This document shows, one piece after another, positions 15,354 to 23,500 of a DNA stretch of 27,669 bases. The notes below the pieces were generated by a model that was not told the DNA's origin, made no database searches, and saw only the letters and a program-made list of their open reading frames with translations. The stretch covers positions 1-27,669 of the forward strand of contig DATGIQ010000401.1 of the NCBI GenBank assembly GCA_035295665.1. The letters run 5' to 3'. This stretch comes from DATGIQ01 sp035295665. Lineage in GTDB: Bacteria; Planctomycetota; Planctomycetia; Gemmatales; Gemmataceae. The position numbers and the translations under genes were made by a program. The stretch's first letter is position 1; the number at the start of each line of letters is the position of its first letter.

Positions 15354-18300
15354 GTGAACCATCCGACGGCCGAAGAACTGCGTGCCCTGTCTGCCGGTCA
15401 GCTGACGGATGCTGAACTGGCCCGCGTCTCGGCCCACCTCGCCGACTGTCCGACGTGTTGCCGGCGCATCGATGAACTCGACAGCGACGATCCGTTGCTG
15501 GCGCGGCTGCAGCAACGCGCTGCTCACCGAGACGAACGGCTGATCGGCCCGGCCCAACGCCGCGCCGCCGTGCGCGCGTTGCGCCAGGGGCAAGTGTCCC
15601 AGGCGGCCGGAGCGCCACGCGACGGGGAGACCGCGCCGGTGCTTCGCTCCGCCCCTACGCACATCGGCGACTACGAGATCCTCGCCGAGGTCGGACGGGG
15701 CGGCATGGGCGTGGTGTACCAGGCGCGGCACCGCGGCCTCCGTCGGCTGGCGGCCCTGAAGATGGTCCTGGCCGGAGCGTTCGCCTCCCCCGCCCAGGAG
15801 CTGCGTTTCCGCCTGGAGGCCGAGCTGGCGGCGCGGATGCAGCACCCCAACATCGTGCAGGTCTACGAGATTGGCACGCACGAAGGCCGGCCCTTCCTGG
15901 CTATGGAATGGGTCGGGGGCAGCAGCCTGGCGAACCGGCTGGACGACAAGCCTTGGCTTGCCCTCCAGGCGGCCGCGTTGATCGAGACCTTAGCACGTGC
16001 GATGCATGGTGCCCACGAACAGGGGGTGATTCATCGCGACCTGAAGCCGGCCAACATCCTCCTGGCGGAGTCCGTCGTCCGTCGTCCGCGGTCCGTAGCC
16101 AAAGAACGACAACCCTCGGAAAACCACGACGGACGACGGACGATGGCCGACGGGCTCATCCCGAAGATTGCGGATTTCGGTCTCGCCAAGCAGCTTGACG
16201 TGGACGCGCACCAGACCAGTACCGGCGTGCTCGTCGGCACCCCGGGGTACATGGCTCCCGAACAGGCGGAGGGCCGCAGCGCGGAGATTGGTCCGGCCAC
16301 GGATGTGCATGCCCTGGGCGTGATCCTGTACGAATTGCTGACGGGCCGGCCGCCGTTCCAGGGAGCCACGACGCTGCAGACGCTGGAACAGGTCCGCCAC
16401 CAGGAACCGGTGCCGCCGTGCCGCCTGCAGCCGGGCGTGCCGCGCGATCTGGAGACCATCTGCCTGAAGTGTCTGCAGAAGGAGCCGCGGCACCGCTACG
16501 CCACGGCTCAGGATCTGGCCGACGATCTGCAGCGCCTTCGCGAAGGCAAGCCGATCCAGGCGCGTCCCGCGGGGCTGGTGGAGCAGGGCTGGAAGTGGGC
16601 CCGGCGCCGGCCGGCGTTGGCAGGGTTGCTGCTGGTTAGCGCGCTGGCGCTCTTCGTGGGCTTCCCCGGCGTGAGCGGGCTCTGGCTGCAAGCGGTGCAG
16701 GAGCGGGAAGCGAAGGAGGAACAACGGCTGCGGGCCGACCAGGAGGCCCAGAAGGCGTTGCGGCAAGCGTACCGGGGCAATCTGGCGGCCGCGCTCGCCT
16801 CCTTCAACGATCACGAGGTCGGGGATGCCGCCCAGTATCTGCAAGCGGCGCCCTCCGCCTTGCGCGACTGGGAGTGGCAGCATCTCGTCAGCCGATTGGA
16901 TGATAGCTTGGCCGTGGTCCGGCTCCCAGACGACGAAGCGGTCGGCCTCTGTCCGCCGGGGAGCGGAATTGTCACCGCCGGAAACCACCAGGTACGCCTC
17001 TGGGATGCCTTGACCGGCGCCTGCCGGGGGACGCTGACCGACGATTGCTCCAATCGCCTGACCGTTGTACCGACCGTCAAGGGGCCGCTGCTACTGGTTG
17101 AGAACCGTGATCGGACCGGCTGGCGGCTGTACAAGCCACCCCTGGTGCCGGGGGCGCACGGCCAAGAGCTTGCCTGCGCGCTGGGACGACAGGTTGCTGG
17201 CCTCAGTGTAGATGCGGAGGCGACGCGGATTGGCGTCCTCTGGCGCGGCCAGACAGATCAGGAGAATTATTTTACCGTTGTTGAGTTCGGCCCAGGAAAC
17301 CGTGGCATCGACTTCAAGGGGCACGCGAGTGCCGTCTTCGGGTTGGCCTTCAGCCCGGATGGTACGCGCATCGCCTCCGGCTCGGCAGACGGAATGGTCG
17401 GGATCTGGGATACCGCCACGGGCAAGAATTTGGTCTTCCTCCGGGGACATACGCAGCTCGTGGCTGCGCTCATGTTCAGTTCCGACGGCAGCCGACTGCT
17501 CACCGGTTCGTGGGATGAGACGGTCCGCCAGTGGGATGGGCACACGGGACAGCCCCTCAGCGTCCGGCGTGGCCACAAAGATAGAGTCCTCACCGTGGCC
17601 TATAGCCCGGACGGCAAGTGGATCGCTTCGGGAGGTGTGGACCGGACCGTACGGCTGTGGAAGGCCGCCCAGGAGTCGGACCCGATGGTCTTGCTCGGCC
17701 ACACAGATAGCGTGTACGAGGTTGCCTTCAGCCCGGACGGTCGCTGCCTTGGCTCGGTGGGCATGGATCGGAAGGCTCGGGTCTGGGGGTTGGTCCCGCG
17801 CGACCAGCTCTGCTGCCTTCGCGGCCACGAAGACTGGATCTACCCCGTGGCGTATAGCCCCGATGGGGCGCTCCTCGCTTCCGGTGGCGGGGACAAGACG
17901 GTGCGTTTGTGGGACGCGGCCTCGGGCGAGATGCTGGCGGTGTTGCCCCATGCGGAGTGGGTGGCCAGTTTGGCGTTCAGCCCGGATGGCGCCTGGCTCG
18001 TGGCGGGCGAGTGGTATGGCAGCATGCGCATCTGGGATACCGCCACCGCCCAGCTCCAGGCAGTCTGGATCTCGAAGGAGAAGCCGGCCAGCGTACATGG
18101 TATCGCGGTTAGTCCGGACGGCGCACGGGTGATCGTTGCCTATGCGCGGGGACCGATCCCGCTGCAAGTATGGGACAGGAAAAGCGGTCAGGTCGTGAGC
18201 GTTTTCCGAGGCCATCCCGGCGGTGTGATGGGATTGACCTTCCGTCCCGACGGCCAGCAGCTAGCCACGTGCGGACAAGATGGCACGGTCCGTTTATGGG

Positions 18301-18890
18301 ATGCGCGGACTTACGAACTGTCTGCCGTTTGGCATGGCCATGACAAGGCCGTCAACTCCGTGGCTTACAGCGCGGATGGTCGTCTCCTTGTTTCCACCGG
18401 CGAGGACCAGACCCTTCGGATATGGGACGTCGCCACCGGGGACTGCCGCGCTGTCCTGCAAGGTCATAGGGAGAATGTGTATATGGCCATGTTTCACCCC
18501 GACGGGAACCGGATCGTGTCCGGTGGGCGGGATCGCTTCCTGCGCTTTTGGGACGTCGCCACGGGGGAGGAGGTCGCCCGCTTGCCCGGCCATACGAGCT
18601 GGATCTACTCCGTGGCTTTCAGCCCGGATGGCACGACGCTAGCCTCCGGCGGCGGCGATGCGACGGTCCGCCTCTGGGACACCGCCCCGCTGGCGCGCCG
18701 CCTCCAGGCACATCAGCAATCCCAGGCCATGCGCCCGGAGGCGGAACGAATCGTGGCGCATCTGCTCGAAGAATTGCACGAGCCGAGTCAAGTCGTGCAG
18801 GCCCTGCGTGCGGATTCCCAGCTGCGTGATGACCTCCGCCGAGAAGCCTTGAAGGCGGTCCTGCGCCGGTCGCTCACAGAACGTGAGTGA
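15354..18890 (+). CDS. Fusion of zinc-finger anti-sigma-like domain, Ser/Thr kinase, membrane helix and WD40 domain
   Basis: An 1178-residue protein that begins with GTG at 15354. Residues 1-45 carry H28, C32 and C35 in VSAHLADCPTC, the HxxxCxxC motif of zinc-binding anti-sigma factors. The kinase spans about 106-400: GRGGMG 114-119, Lys136 in AALK, HRD 227-229, DFG 274-276 and APE 301-303, so all catalytic motifs are present. Residues about 240-263 are an unusual basic insertion encoded by a palindromic element (separate entry). A membrane helix lies at about 420-442, then a coiled coil, then about 12 WD40 blades (for example LAFSPDGTRIASGSADGMVG) ending near residue 1115, and a helical tail. 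The cytoplasmic kinase and anti-sigma parts, with WD40 outside, would suit signal transfer to the upstream sigma factor; that link is inference. Confidence 0.93.
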   Translation: MNHPTAEELRALSAGQLTDAELARVSAHLADCPTCCRRIDELDSDDPLLARLQQRAAHRDERLIGPAQRRAAVRALRQGQVSQAAGAPRDGETAPVLRSAPTHIGDYEILAEVGRGGMGVVYQARHRGLRRLAALKMVLAGAFASPAQELRFRLEAELAARMQHPNIVQVYEIGTHEGRPFLAMEWVGGSSLANRLDDKPWLALQAAALIETLARAMHGAHEQGVIHRDLKPANILLAESVVRRPRSVAKERQPSENHDGRRTMADGLIPKIADFGLAKQLDVDAHQTSTGVLVGTPGYMAPEQAEGRSAEIGPATDVHALGVILYELLTGRPPFQGATTLQTLEQVRHQEPVPPCRLQPGVPRDLETICLKCLQKEPRHRYATAQDLADDLQRLREGKPIQARPAGLVEQGWKWARRRPALAGLLLVSALALFVGFPGVSGLWLQAVQEREAKEEQRLRADQEAQKALRQAYRGNLAAALASFNDHEVGDAAQYLQAAPSALRDWEWQHLVSRLDDSLAVVRLPDDEAVGLCPPGSGIVTAGNHQVRLWDALTGACRGTLTDDCSNRLTVVPTVKGPLLLVENRDRTGWRLYKPPLVPGAHGQELACALGRQVAGLSVDAEATRIGVLWRGQTDQENYFTVVEFGPGNRGIDFKGHASAVFGLAFSPDGTRIASGSADGMVGIWDTATGKNLVFLRGHTQLVAALMFSSDGSRLLTGSWDETVRQWDGHTGQPLSVRRGHKDRVLTVAYSPDGKWIASGGVDRTVRLWKAAQESDPMVLLGHTDSVYEVAFSPDGRCLGSVGMDRKARVWGLVPRDQLCCLRGHEDWIYPVAYSPDGALLASGGGDKTVRLWDAASGEMLAVLPHAEWVASLAFSPDGAWLVAGEWYGSMRIWDTATAQLQAVWISKEKPASVHGIAVSPDGARVIVAYARGPIPLQVWDRKSGQVVSVFRGHPGGVMGLTFRPDGQQLATCGQDGTVRLWDARTYELSAVWHGHDKAVNSVAYSADGRLLVSTGEDQTLRIWDVATGDCRAVLQGHRENVYMAMFHPDGNRIVSGGRDRFLRFWDVATGEEVARLPGHTSWIYSVAFSPDGTTLASGGGDATVRLWDTAPLARRLQAHQQSQAMRPEAERIVAHLLEELHEPSQVVQALRADSQLRDDLRREALKAVLRRSLTERE
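16070..16141 (+). repeat. 72-bp palindromic element inserted in frame in the kinase gene
   Basis: GTCCGTCGTCCGTCG at 16070-16084 and its exact complement CGACGGACGACGGAC at 16127-16141 are 15-bp perfect inverted repeats around a 42-base centre. The unit is exactly 72 bases, so it adds 24 codons without a frameshift. The encoded residues (about 240-263, basic, VVRRPRSVAKERQPS...) sit between the catalytic loop NILL and the DFG strand, where related kinases have only a short turn. It looks like a small palindromic repeat element; identity to a known family cannot be checked here. Confidence 0.6.
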
Positions 18891-18946
18891 ACCGGCCAGT
18901 CTCCGCCCCGTCTAACCCATGCGACCAGAGTTTCGCGACCGCGCCC

Positions 18947-19079
18947 TGCATCTTGCAATGCGATCGTGCAGATTGCACGCCCGTCGCTTCCAAGATCGCG
19001 GGCTCCCTTAGTTCCAAGTCACGCCGCCAAAACGGCTTACAGCCCTGTCGACACTAGCGGTATACCGTTTGCAATGCAA
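18947..19079 (+). promoter_or_regulatory. Cluster of palindromes upstream of the kdp operon (candidate operators)
   Basis: The 272-base gap before the kdp genes has TGCATCTTGCA at 18947-18957 and TGCAGATTGCA at 18967-18977, starts exactly 20 bases (two helical turns) apart. CGGTATACCG, a perfect 10-bp palindrome, lies at 19058-19067, and the palindrome TTGCAATGCAA at 19069-19079. TTGCAATGC occurs exactly twice (18953 and 19069). This arrangement is typical of regulator binding sites. No clear -10/-35 or known KdpE box was recognised; no riboswitch was recognised. Confidence 0.4.
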
Positions 19080-19162
19080 GGACGCGAAGCAAGTGCGCGC
19101 CGCGATGACCTGAGGTGTAGCTAGCGGTCGCGGTTCAGTGCAACACCACGAGAATGTAACCG

Positions 19163-19258
19163 ATGGACCTCGCGATCTGGCTACCGTGTTTGTTCCTTTT
19201 GGGCCTGGCATCCCTTGGCCTGGTGTTCGCTTTTGTTGCCGGTTGTGAGCGGGTGTGA
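19163..19258 (+). CDS. Small membrane peptide preceding kdpF
   Basis: A 31-residue, highly hydrophobic peptide: MDLAIWLPCLFLLGLASLGL, then VFAFVAGCERV. One membrane helix (about 4-26) precedes a short tail with a GC-x-R ending. It stops 11 bases before kdpF and is on the same strand, so it is likely part of the operon. A similar small protein ending in a Cys-Asp/Glu-Arg motif is, from memory, present before kdpF in some other kdp operons. The function is unknown; it may be an accessory or leader peptide. The ribosome binding site is weak. Confidence 0.55.
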   Translation: MDLAIWLPCLFLLGLASLGLVFAFVAGCERV

Positions 19259-19269
19259 AGGGAGCGGCG

Positions 19270-19356
19270 ATGGTTTTGCTCGTCTTGACTGCTGTGGTCA
19301 CGCTGTTCTTGTTCCTTTATCTGCTGGCGGCTCTACTACGTCCCGAGTGGTTTTAA
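19270..19356 (+). CDS. kdpF: KdpF, small subunit of the K+-transporting ATPase
   Basis: A 28-residue single-span membrane peptide, MVLLVLTAVVTLFLFLYLLA, then ALLRPEWF. KdpF stabilises the KdpABC complex in the inner membrane. The size, the single helix and the conserved ending ALLRPExF are typical, and it lies directly before kdpA, 17 bases away. AAGGGAG lies five bases upstream of the ATG. Confidence 0.85.
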   Translation: MVLLVLTAVVTLFLFLYLLAALLRPEWF

Positions 19357-19373
19357 ATGAGGGGAACGATGCC

Positions 19374-21230
19374 GTGACCGTCTGGCTCTTGCCCATCTCG
19401 ATCGTTGGCGTGTCGGTCCTCTTGTCGATCCCGGTCGGTCTTTACCTGGCCTGGCTCGCCGATGGCCGCTATTCGGCCCCGGGCTGGTTGCGCTGGCTCG
19501 AACAGCGGCTGGATACCGGACCGCAGAACTGGAAGCAATACGCGCTATCGCTCCTCATGTTCAACACCGTCATGTTTGTCGTGACGTTCGCGCTGCTGGC
19601 CGTGCAGCCGTCCGCTCCCGAATCCTTGAACCCCGATGGCAAAAAGATGCTGGCGCCGACCACGATCTTCAATACCGCCATTTCGTTCATGACGAACACG
19701 AACTTGCAGCACTACTCCGGTGAGCAGCACCTTTCCTACTTCAGCCAGCTTACCGCCATTCTTTGGAACATGTTCGTCTCGGCCAGTGTCGGCTTTTGCG
19801 CCCTGGTGGCCGTCACGCGCGGCTTACGAGGGGACCAGCACATGGGGAATTACTATGTCGATATGTGGCGAGTCATCGTCTATGTGTTCGTGCCGGCTAG
19901 CCTGATCATGGGGATGTTGCTGATTCCTGCTGGTGTGCCCATGACCTTGGAAGGCGCTGCGGAGGTGGCAACGCTGGAGTCCGGCGCGATGGGCAGCGAC
20001 AAGGACCAACCGTTGCCGCAAAAAATTGCCCGCGGCCCGGTGGCAGCCGTGATCCCGATCAAGCACCTCGGCACGAATGGCGGCGGCTTTTTCGGTGCCA
20101 ATTCGGCTCACCCCTTCGAGAACCCCAACGCCTGGACCAATTTCCTGACCTGTATCAACATCCTTCTCTTCCCGTTTGCACTGGTCATCATGTTCGGCCG
20201 CATGCTGAATAATCTGCGGCACGCAACCGTGATTTATGGCGTGATGATGAGTCTCTTCGTCACGATGATCGTCTGGGCGATTTCTTGGGACACTTGTCAG
20301 CCCAATCCTGCCTTGACGGACCATCCGCCGCTGACCAATCGAGATGGGCAGCCCTACACGATCGAGGTGGAAAAAGATGGCCATATCAGCCAGGAACCGT
20401 TGGCCATCCCGGCCCTGGCAGGCTTGCCGGTCGATCAGGAATTGGGCAATCTCGAGGGCAAGGAGTTGCGGTTCGGCAGATCTGCCGGGGCCACGTTTTC
20501 GGCCGTCACGACCGCGGTGACTTGCGGTTCGGTGAATTGCATGCACGACAGCCTCAACCCGCTGGCCGGGCTGACACCGTTCACGGGCATGTGGCTCAAC
20601 TGCATTTTTGGCGGCAAGGGGGTCGGCCTGGTGAATCTGCTGCTGTATCTGATCGTCGGCGTATTCCTGGCCGGGCTCATGGTGGGACGGACGCCTGAAT
20701 ACCTGGGCAAGAAGGTGGAAGCGCGAGAAATGAAGCTGGCCATGCTGGGGTTGCTGGTCCACCCCATCCTTGTGCTCGGGCCGGCCGGCATCTTCGCGGC
20801 TTCTAACTGGGGGACCAAGGCCATGAACAATCCCGGCGCTCATGGATTCTCGGAAGTGCTCTACGAGTTCAGCTCGGCTTCGGCCAATAACGGTTCGGGA
20901 TTCGAGGGACTGGGGGATACCTGGGGTTTCAATGATTCCAAGACCAATAACTCCCCGCCTGCGGAGTACAGTCCTCACTGGGATATCGCGACCGGTCTGG
21001 TCATGCTCTTCGGCCGCTTTCTGCCCATCATCGCCCCGCTTGCCCTGGCGGGCGGTTTGGCGGCCAAGAAACCGACGCCCTTCACTGTGGGTACGATGCG
21101 GACAGATACGTTTACCTTCGCCTTTGTGCTGTTTGGCACAATCCTTCTCGTGGGAGCATTGCTGTTTCTCCCTGCGGCCGTGCTCGGACCGGTTGCAGAG
21201 CATCTTGGCCCGATCCCCTTTGGGGGCTAA
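19374..21230 (+). CDS. kdpA: KdpA, K+-binding and translocating subunit
   Basis: KdpA is the channel-like subunit of the Kdp K+ pump, carrying four pore loops of the superfamily of K+ transporters. It is 618 residues here, against about 557 in E. coli. The GTG at 19374 follows GAGGGG with nine bases between; the frame stays open upstream but the family N-terminus begins here. Pore-loop signatures are TNTNLQHYSGEQHLSYFSQ (107-125), LGTNGGGFFGANSAHPFENP (232-251), TTAVTCGSVNCMHDSLNPL (379-397) and SSASANNGSGFEGLG (500-514). About 50 extra residues (about 308-357, rich in Pro and Asp) lie in the extracytoplasmic loop before the third pore loop. The gene precedes kdpB by six bases. Function is firm; the role of the insertion is unknown. 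Confidence 0.95.
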   Translation: MTVWLLPISIVGVSVLLSIPVGLYLAWLADGRYSAPGWLRWLEQRLDTGPQNWKQYALSLLMFNTVMFVVTFALLAVQPSAPESLNPDGKKMLAPTTIFNTAISFMTNTNLQHYSGEQHLSYFSQLTAILWNMFVSASVGFCALVAVTRGLRGDQHMGNYYVDMWRVIVYVFVPASLIMGMLLIPAGVPMTLEGAAEVATLESGAMGSDKDQPLPQKIARGPVAAVIPIKHLGTNGGGFFGANSAHPFENPNAWTNFLTCINILLFPFALVIMFGRMLNNLRHATVIYGVMMSLFVTMIVWAISWDTCQPNPALTDHPPLTNRDGQPYTIEVEKDGHISQEPLAIPALAGLPVDQELGNLEGKELRFGRSAGATFSAVTTAVTCGSVNCMHDSLNPLAGLTPFTGMWLNCIFGGKGVGLVNLLLYLIVGVFLAGLMVGRTPEYLGKKVEAREMKLAMLGLLVHPILVLGPAGIFAASNWGTKAMNNPGAHGFSEVLYEFSSASANNGSGFEGLGDTWGFNDSKTNNSPPAEYSPHWDIATGLVMLFGRFLPIIAPLALAGGLAAKKPTPFTVGTMRTDTFTFAFVLFGTILLVGALLFLPAAVLGPVAEHLGPIPFGG

Positions 21231-21236
21231 TTGAAC

Positions 21237-23432
21237 ATGTCTACCGTGCTGACTTCCCCGCCTTCCTCGGGCGGGTACTCTGTGGAAGAAGCCAAGCAGG
21301 CGCGCCGGGTGAGCCGGCGGCAAGGGCTCTTCGCTCCCGACTTGCTCCAGGCGGCCTTGAAGCAGTCTTTCTTCATGCTGCGGCCGGATATTCAATGGAA
21401 GAATCCGGTGATGTTCGTGGTGGAGGTAGGGACCGCCCTGTCCATCCTGTTCACGATTGCCGCCCTGCTCGGACAAGGTGGCAGGACCACCGTTACCTAC
21501 CTCGTGGCCCTCGACATTTGGCTCCTGCTGACTGTCCTCTTTGCTAACTTTGCTTCGGCCTTGGCGGAAGCCCGAGGCAAGGCCCAGGCCGATGCGCTAC
21601 GGAAAACTCGCCAGGAAACACCTGCATTCCGCTTACGAAACAACGGCCAGGTGGAAGAAACCATCTCCACTTCCCTTCAGGCAGGGGACCGGGTCGTGGT
21701 CGAAGCGGGCCAGATCATTCCCGGCGATGGGGAGATCATGGAAGGCGTTGCATCGGTGGACGAATCGGCCATCACCGGCGAGTCAGCGCCCGTGATTCGT
21801 GAAGCGGGGGGGGATCGGTCCGGCGTGACCGGCGGTACTCGTGTGCTCTCCGACCGCATTGTGATCAAGATCACGGCTGGTGCGGGCAAGTCATTTCTGG
21901 ACCGCATGATCGCCCTGGTCGAAGGGGCTATCCGCCAGCGCACGCCGAACGAAATTGCCCTCTCCTTGGTCCTGTCCGCCTTCACGCTGATCTTTCTGAT
22001 TGTTACGGCCGCGCTCTGGCCCATGGCGCAGAATGCCGAGCAGTATATGGCCGACTTCTTGGGCACCACTGGAACGGTGCGCAGCCTGGGCACCGATGTC
22101 CCGACACTGGTTGCCCTGCTGGTATGCCTGATTCCCACGACGATTGGCGCTTTGTTAGCGGCTATTGGCATTGCCGGGATGGACCGGGCCCTGCGAGCCA
22201 ACCTGTTGGCCAAGAGCGGCAAGGCGGTCGAAGTGGCTGGCGATGTCGATACCTTGCTACTCGATAAGACCGGAACCATCACCCTCGGCAACCGGCGGGC
22301 CACCCAGTTTCTGCCCATGGGGGAGTACACGGCAGAGCAATTGGGCCGGCTGGCAGCCCTGGCCTCGGTCGCGGATCTGACCCCGGAAGGCAAGAGCATC
22401 GTCGAGCTGTGTCAGCGGCTTCCCAATGGTCGAGCTTCCGGAGGCTACTCCGCCTCACCGGTGCGCCTCGACCTGAGTGCCCCGGCCGGGTCGCGGTTCG
22501 TGGAGTTCACGGCTCAGACGCGCATGAGCGGTCTGGACTTGCCCGACGGCAAGCAGGTTCGTAAGGGAGCCGCCGACGCCGTAATCCGCCACATTCAACA
22601 GCAAGGGGGCAACCTCCCGGACCGTCTCCAGGCGCAAGTCGATGCCGTGGCGTCCCAGGGGGCGACGCCGCTCTTGGTTTGCGAAGCGAATCGGATCGCG
22701 GGACTGGTCGTTTTGGAGGACATCCTCAAGCCGGGCATCCACGAACGATTTGAGCGTTTGCGGCGGATGGGATTGCGAACGGTCATGGTCACGGGCGACA
22801 ACCCGCTGACGGCCAAGGCGATTGCCGAGCAGGCGGGGGTCGACGACTTCATTGCCCAGGCCACGCCGGAAGCGAAGCTGGCCTACATTCGCAAGGAACA
22901 GGCGGCGGGCAAGCTAGTGGCCATGATGGGCGACGGCACCAACGATGCGCCCGCCTTGGCCCAGGCCGACGTCGGCGTAGCCATGAATTCCGGCACGCAG
23001 GCGGCCAAGGAAGCGGGCAACATGGTCGATCTCGATAGTGATCCCACGAAGCTCATCGAGGTTGTGGAGATCGGTAAACAGCTGCTGATGACGCGCGGCT
23101 CGTTGACTACGTTTTCGATTGCCAACGACCTGGCGAAATACTTCGCCATCGTGCCGGCCCTGTTCGCGGCCACTCTTCCTTGGCTCAAAGCGTTTGATAT
23201 CATGCGGCTGCACTCGGCCACGTCGGCTATTCTGTCGGCCGTGATCTTCAACGCGATCATCATCCCGCTGCTGATTCCGATTGCGCTGCGCGGCGTGAAG
23301 TATCGGCCGGTCGGTGCGGATGCCTTGCTGCGGCGGAATCTGCTCGTATGGGGCCTGGGCGGAGTCATTGTGCCGTTTGTTGGCATCAAACTCATTGATT
23401 TAATCCTGGTGGCTCTCAATCTGGTGACCTAG
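21237..23432 (+). CDS. kdpB: KdpB, P-type ATPase subunit
   Basis: A 731-residue P-type ATPase that hydrolyses ATP to drive K+ import through KdpA. All catalytic motifs are present: ITGES at 179-183 (actuator dephosphorylation loop), DKTGT with phosphorylated Asp343, GDN and MMGDGTNDAPAL for the P-domain hinge, and the ALxx membrane segments. The ATG at 21237 is preferred to a TTG at 21231 because GGGGG precedes it and it fits the family length (about 680-700, slightly extended at the N-terminus with a Ser/Pro-rich tail). It starts six bases after the kdpA stop, indicating co-translation. The stop TAG is 68 bases before kdpC. Confidence 0.97.
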   Translation: MSTVLTSPPSSGGYSVEEAKQARRVSRRQGLFAPDLLQAALKQSFFMLRPDIQWKNPVMFVVEVGTALSILFTIAALLGQGGRTTVTYLVALDIWLLLTVLFANFASALAEARGKAQADALRKTRQETPAFRLRNNGQVEETISTSLQAGDRVVVEAGQIIPGDGEIMEGVASVDESAITGESAPVIREAGGDRSGVTGGTRVLSDRIVIKITAGAGKSFLDRMIALVEGAIRQRTPNEIALSLVLSAFTLIFLIVTAALWPMAQNAEQYMADFLGTTGTVRSLGTDVPTLVALLVCLIPTTIGALLAAIGIAGMDRALRANLLAKSGKAVEVAGDVDTLLLDKTGTITLGNRRATQFLPMGEYTAEQLGRLAALASVADLTPEGKSIVELCQRLPNGRASGGYSASPVRLDLSAPAGSRFVEFTAQTRMSGLDLPDGKQVRKGAADAVIRHIQQQGGNLPDRLQAQVDAVASQGATPLLVCEANRIAGLVVLEDILKPGIHERFERLRRMGLRTVMVTGDNPLTAKAIAEQAGVDDFIAQATPEAKLAYIRKEQAAGKLVAMMGDGTNDAPALAQADVGVAMNSGTQAAKEAGNMVDLDSDPTKLIEVVEIGKQLLMTRGSLTTFSIANDLAKYFAIVPALFAATLPWLKAFDIMRLHSATSAILSAVIFNAIIIPLLIPIALRGVKYRPVGADALLRRNLLVWGLGGVIVPFVGIKLIDLILVALNLVT

Positions 23433-23500
23433 TTTTTCGCCGGTTTACGTTTCGCGTTCGCAGAATTCGAGCGCGGAACGCAGGCGGTAACGGTGCAATC

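Noticed and set aside
18891..19162. Possible riboswitch for c-di-AMP upstream of kdp
   Set aside because: No recognisable ydaO/kdp riboswitch core was found by eye; only the palindromes described are evident. A covariance-model search would settle it.
19824..21476. 550-codon open frame on the minus strand across kdpA
   Set aside because: Antisense to the clearly conserved kdpA; rich in His, Arg and Gln as expected for a shadow frame.
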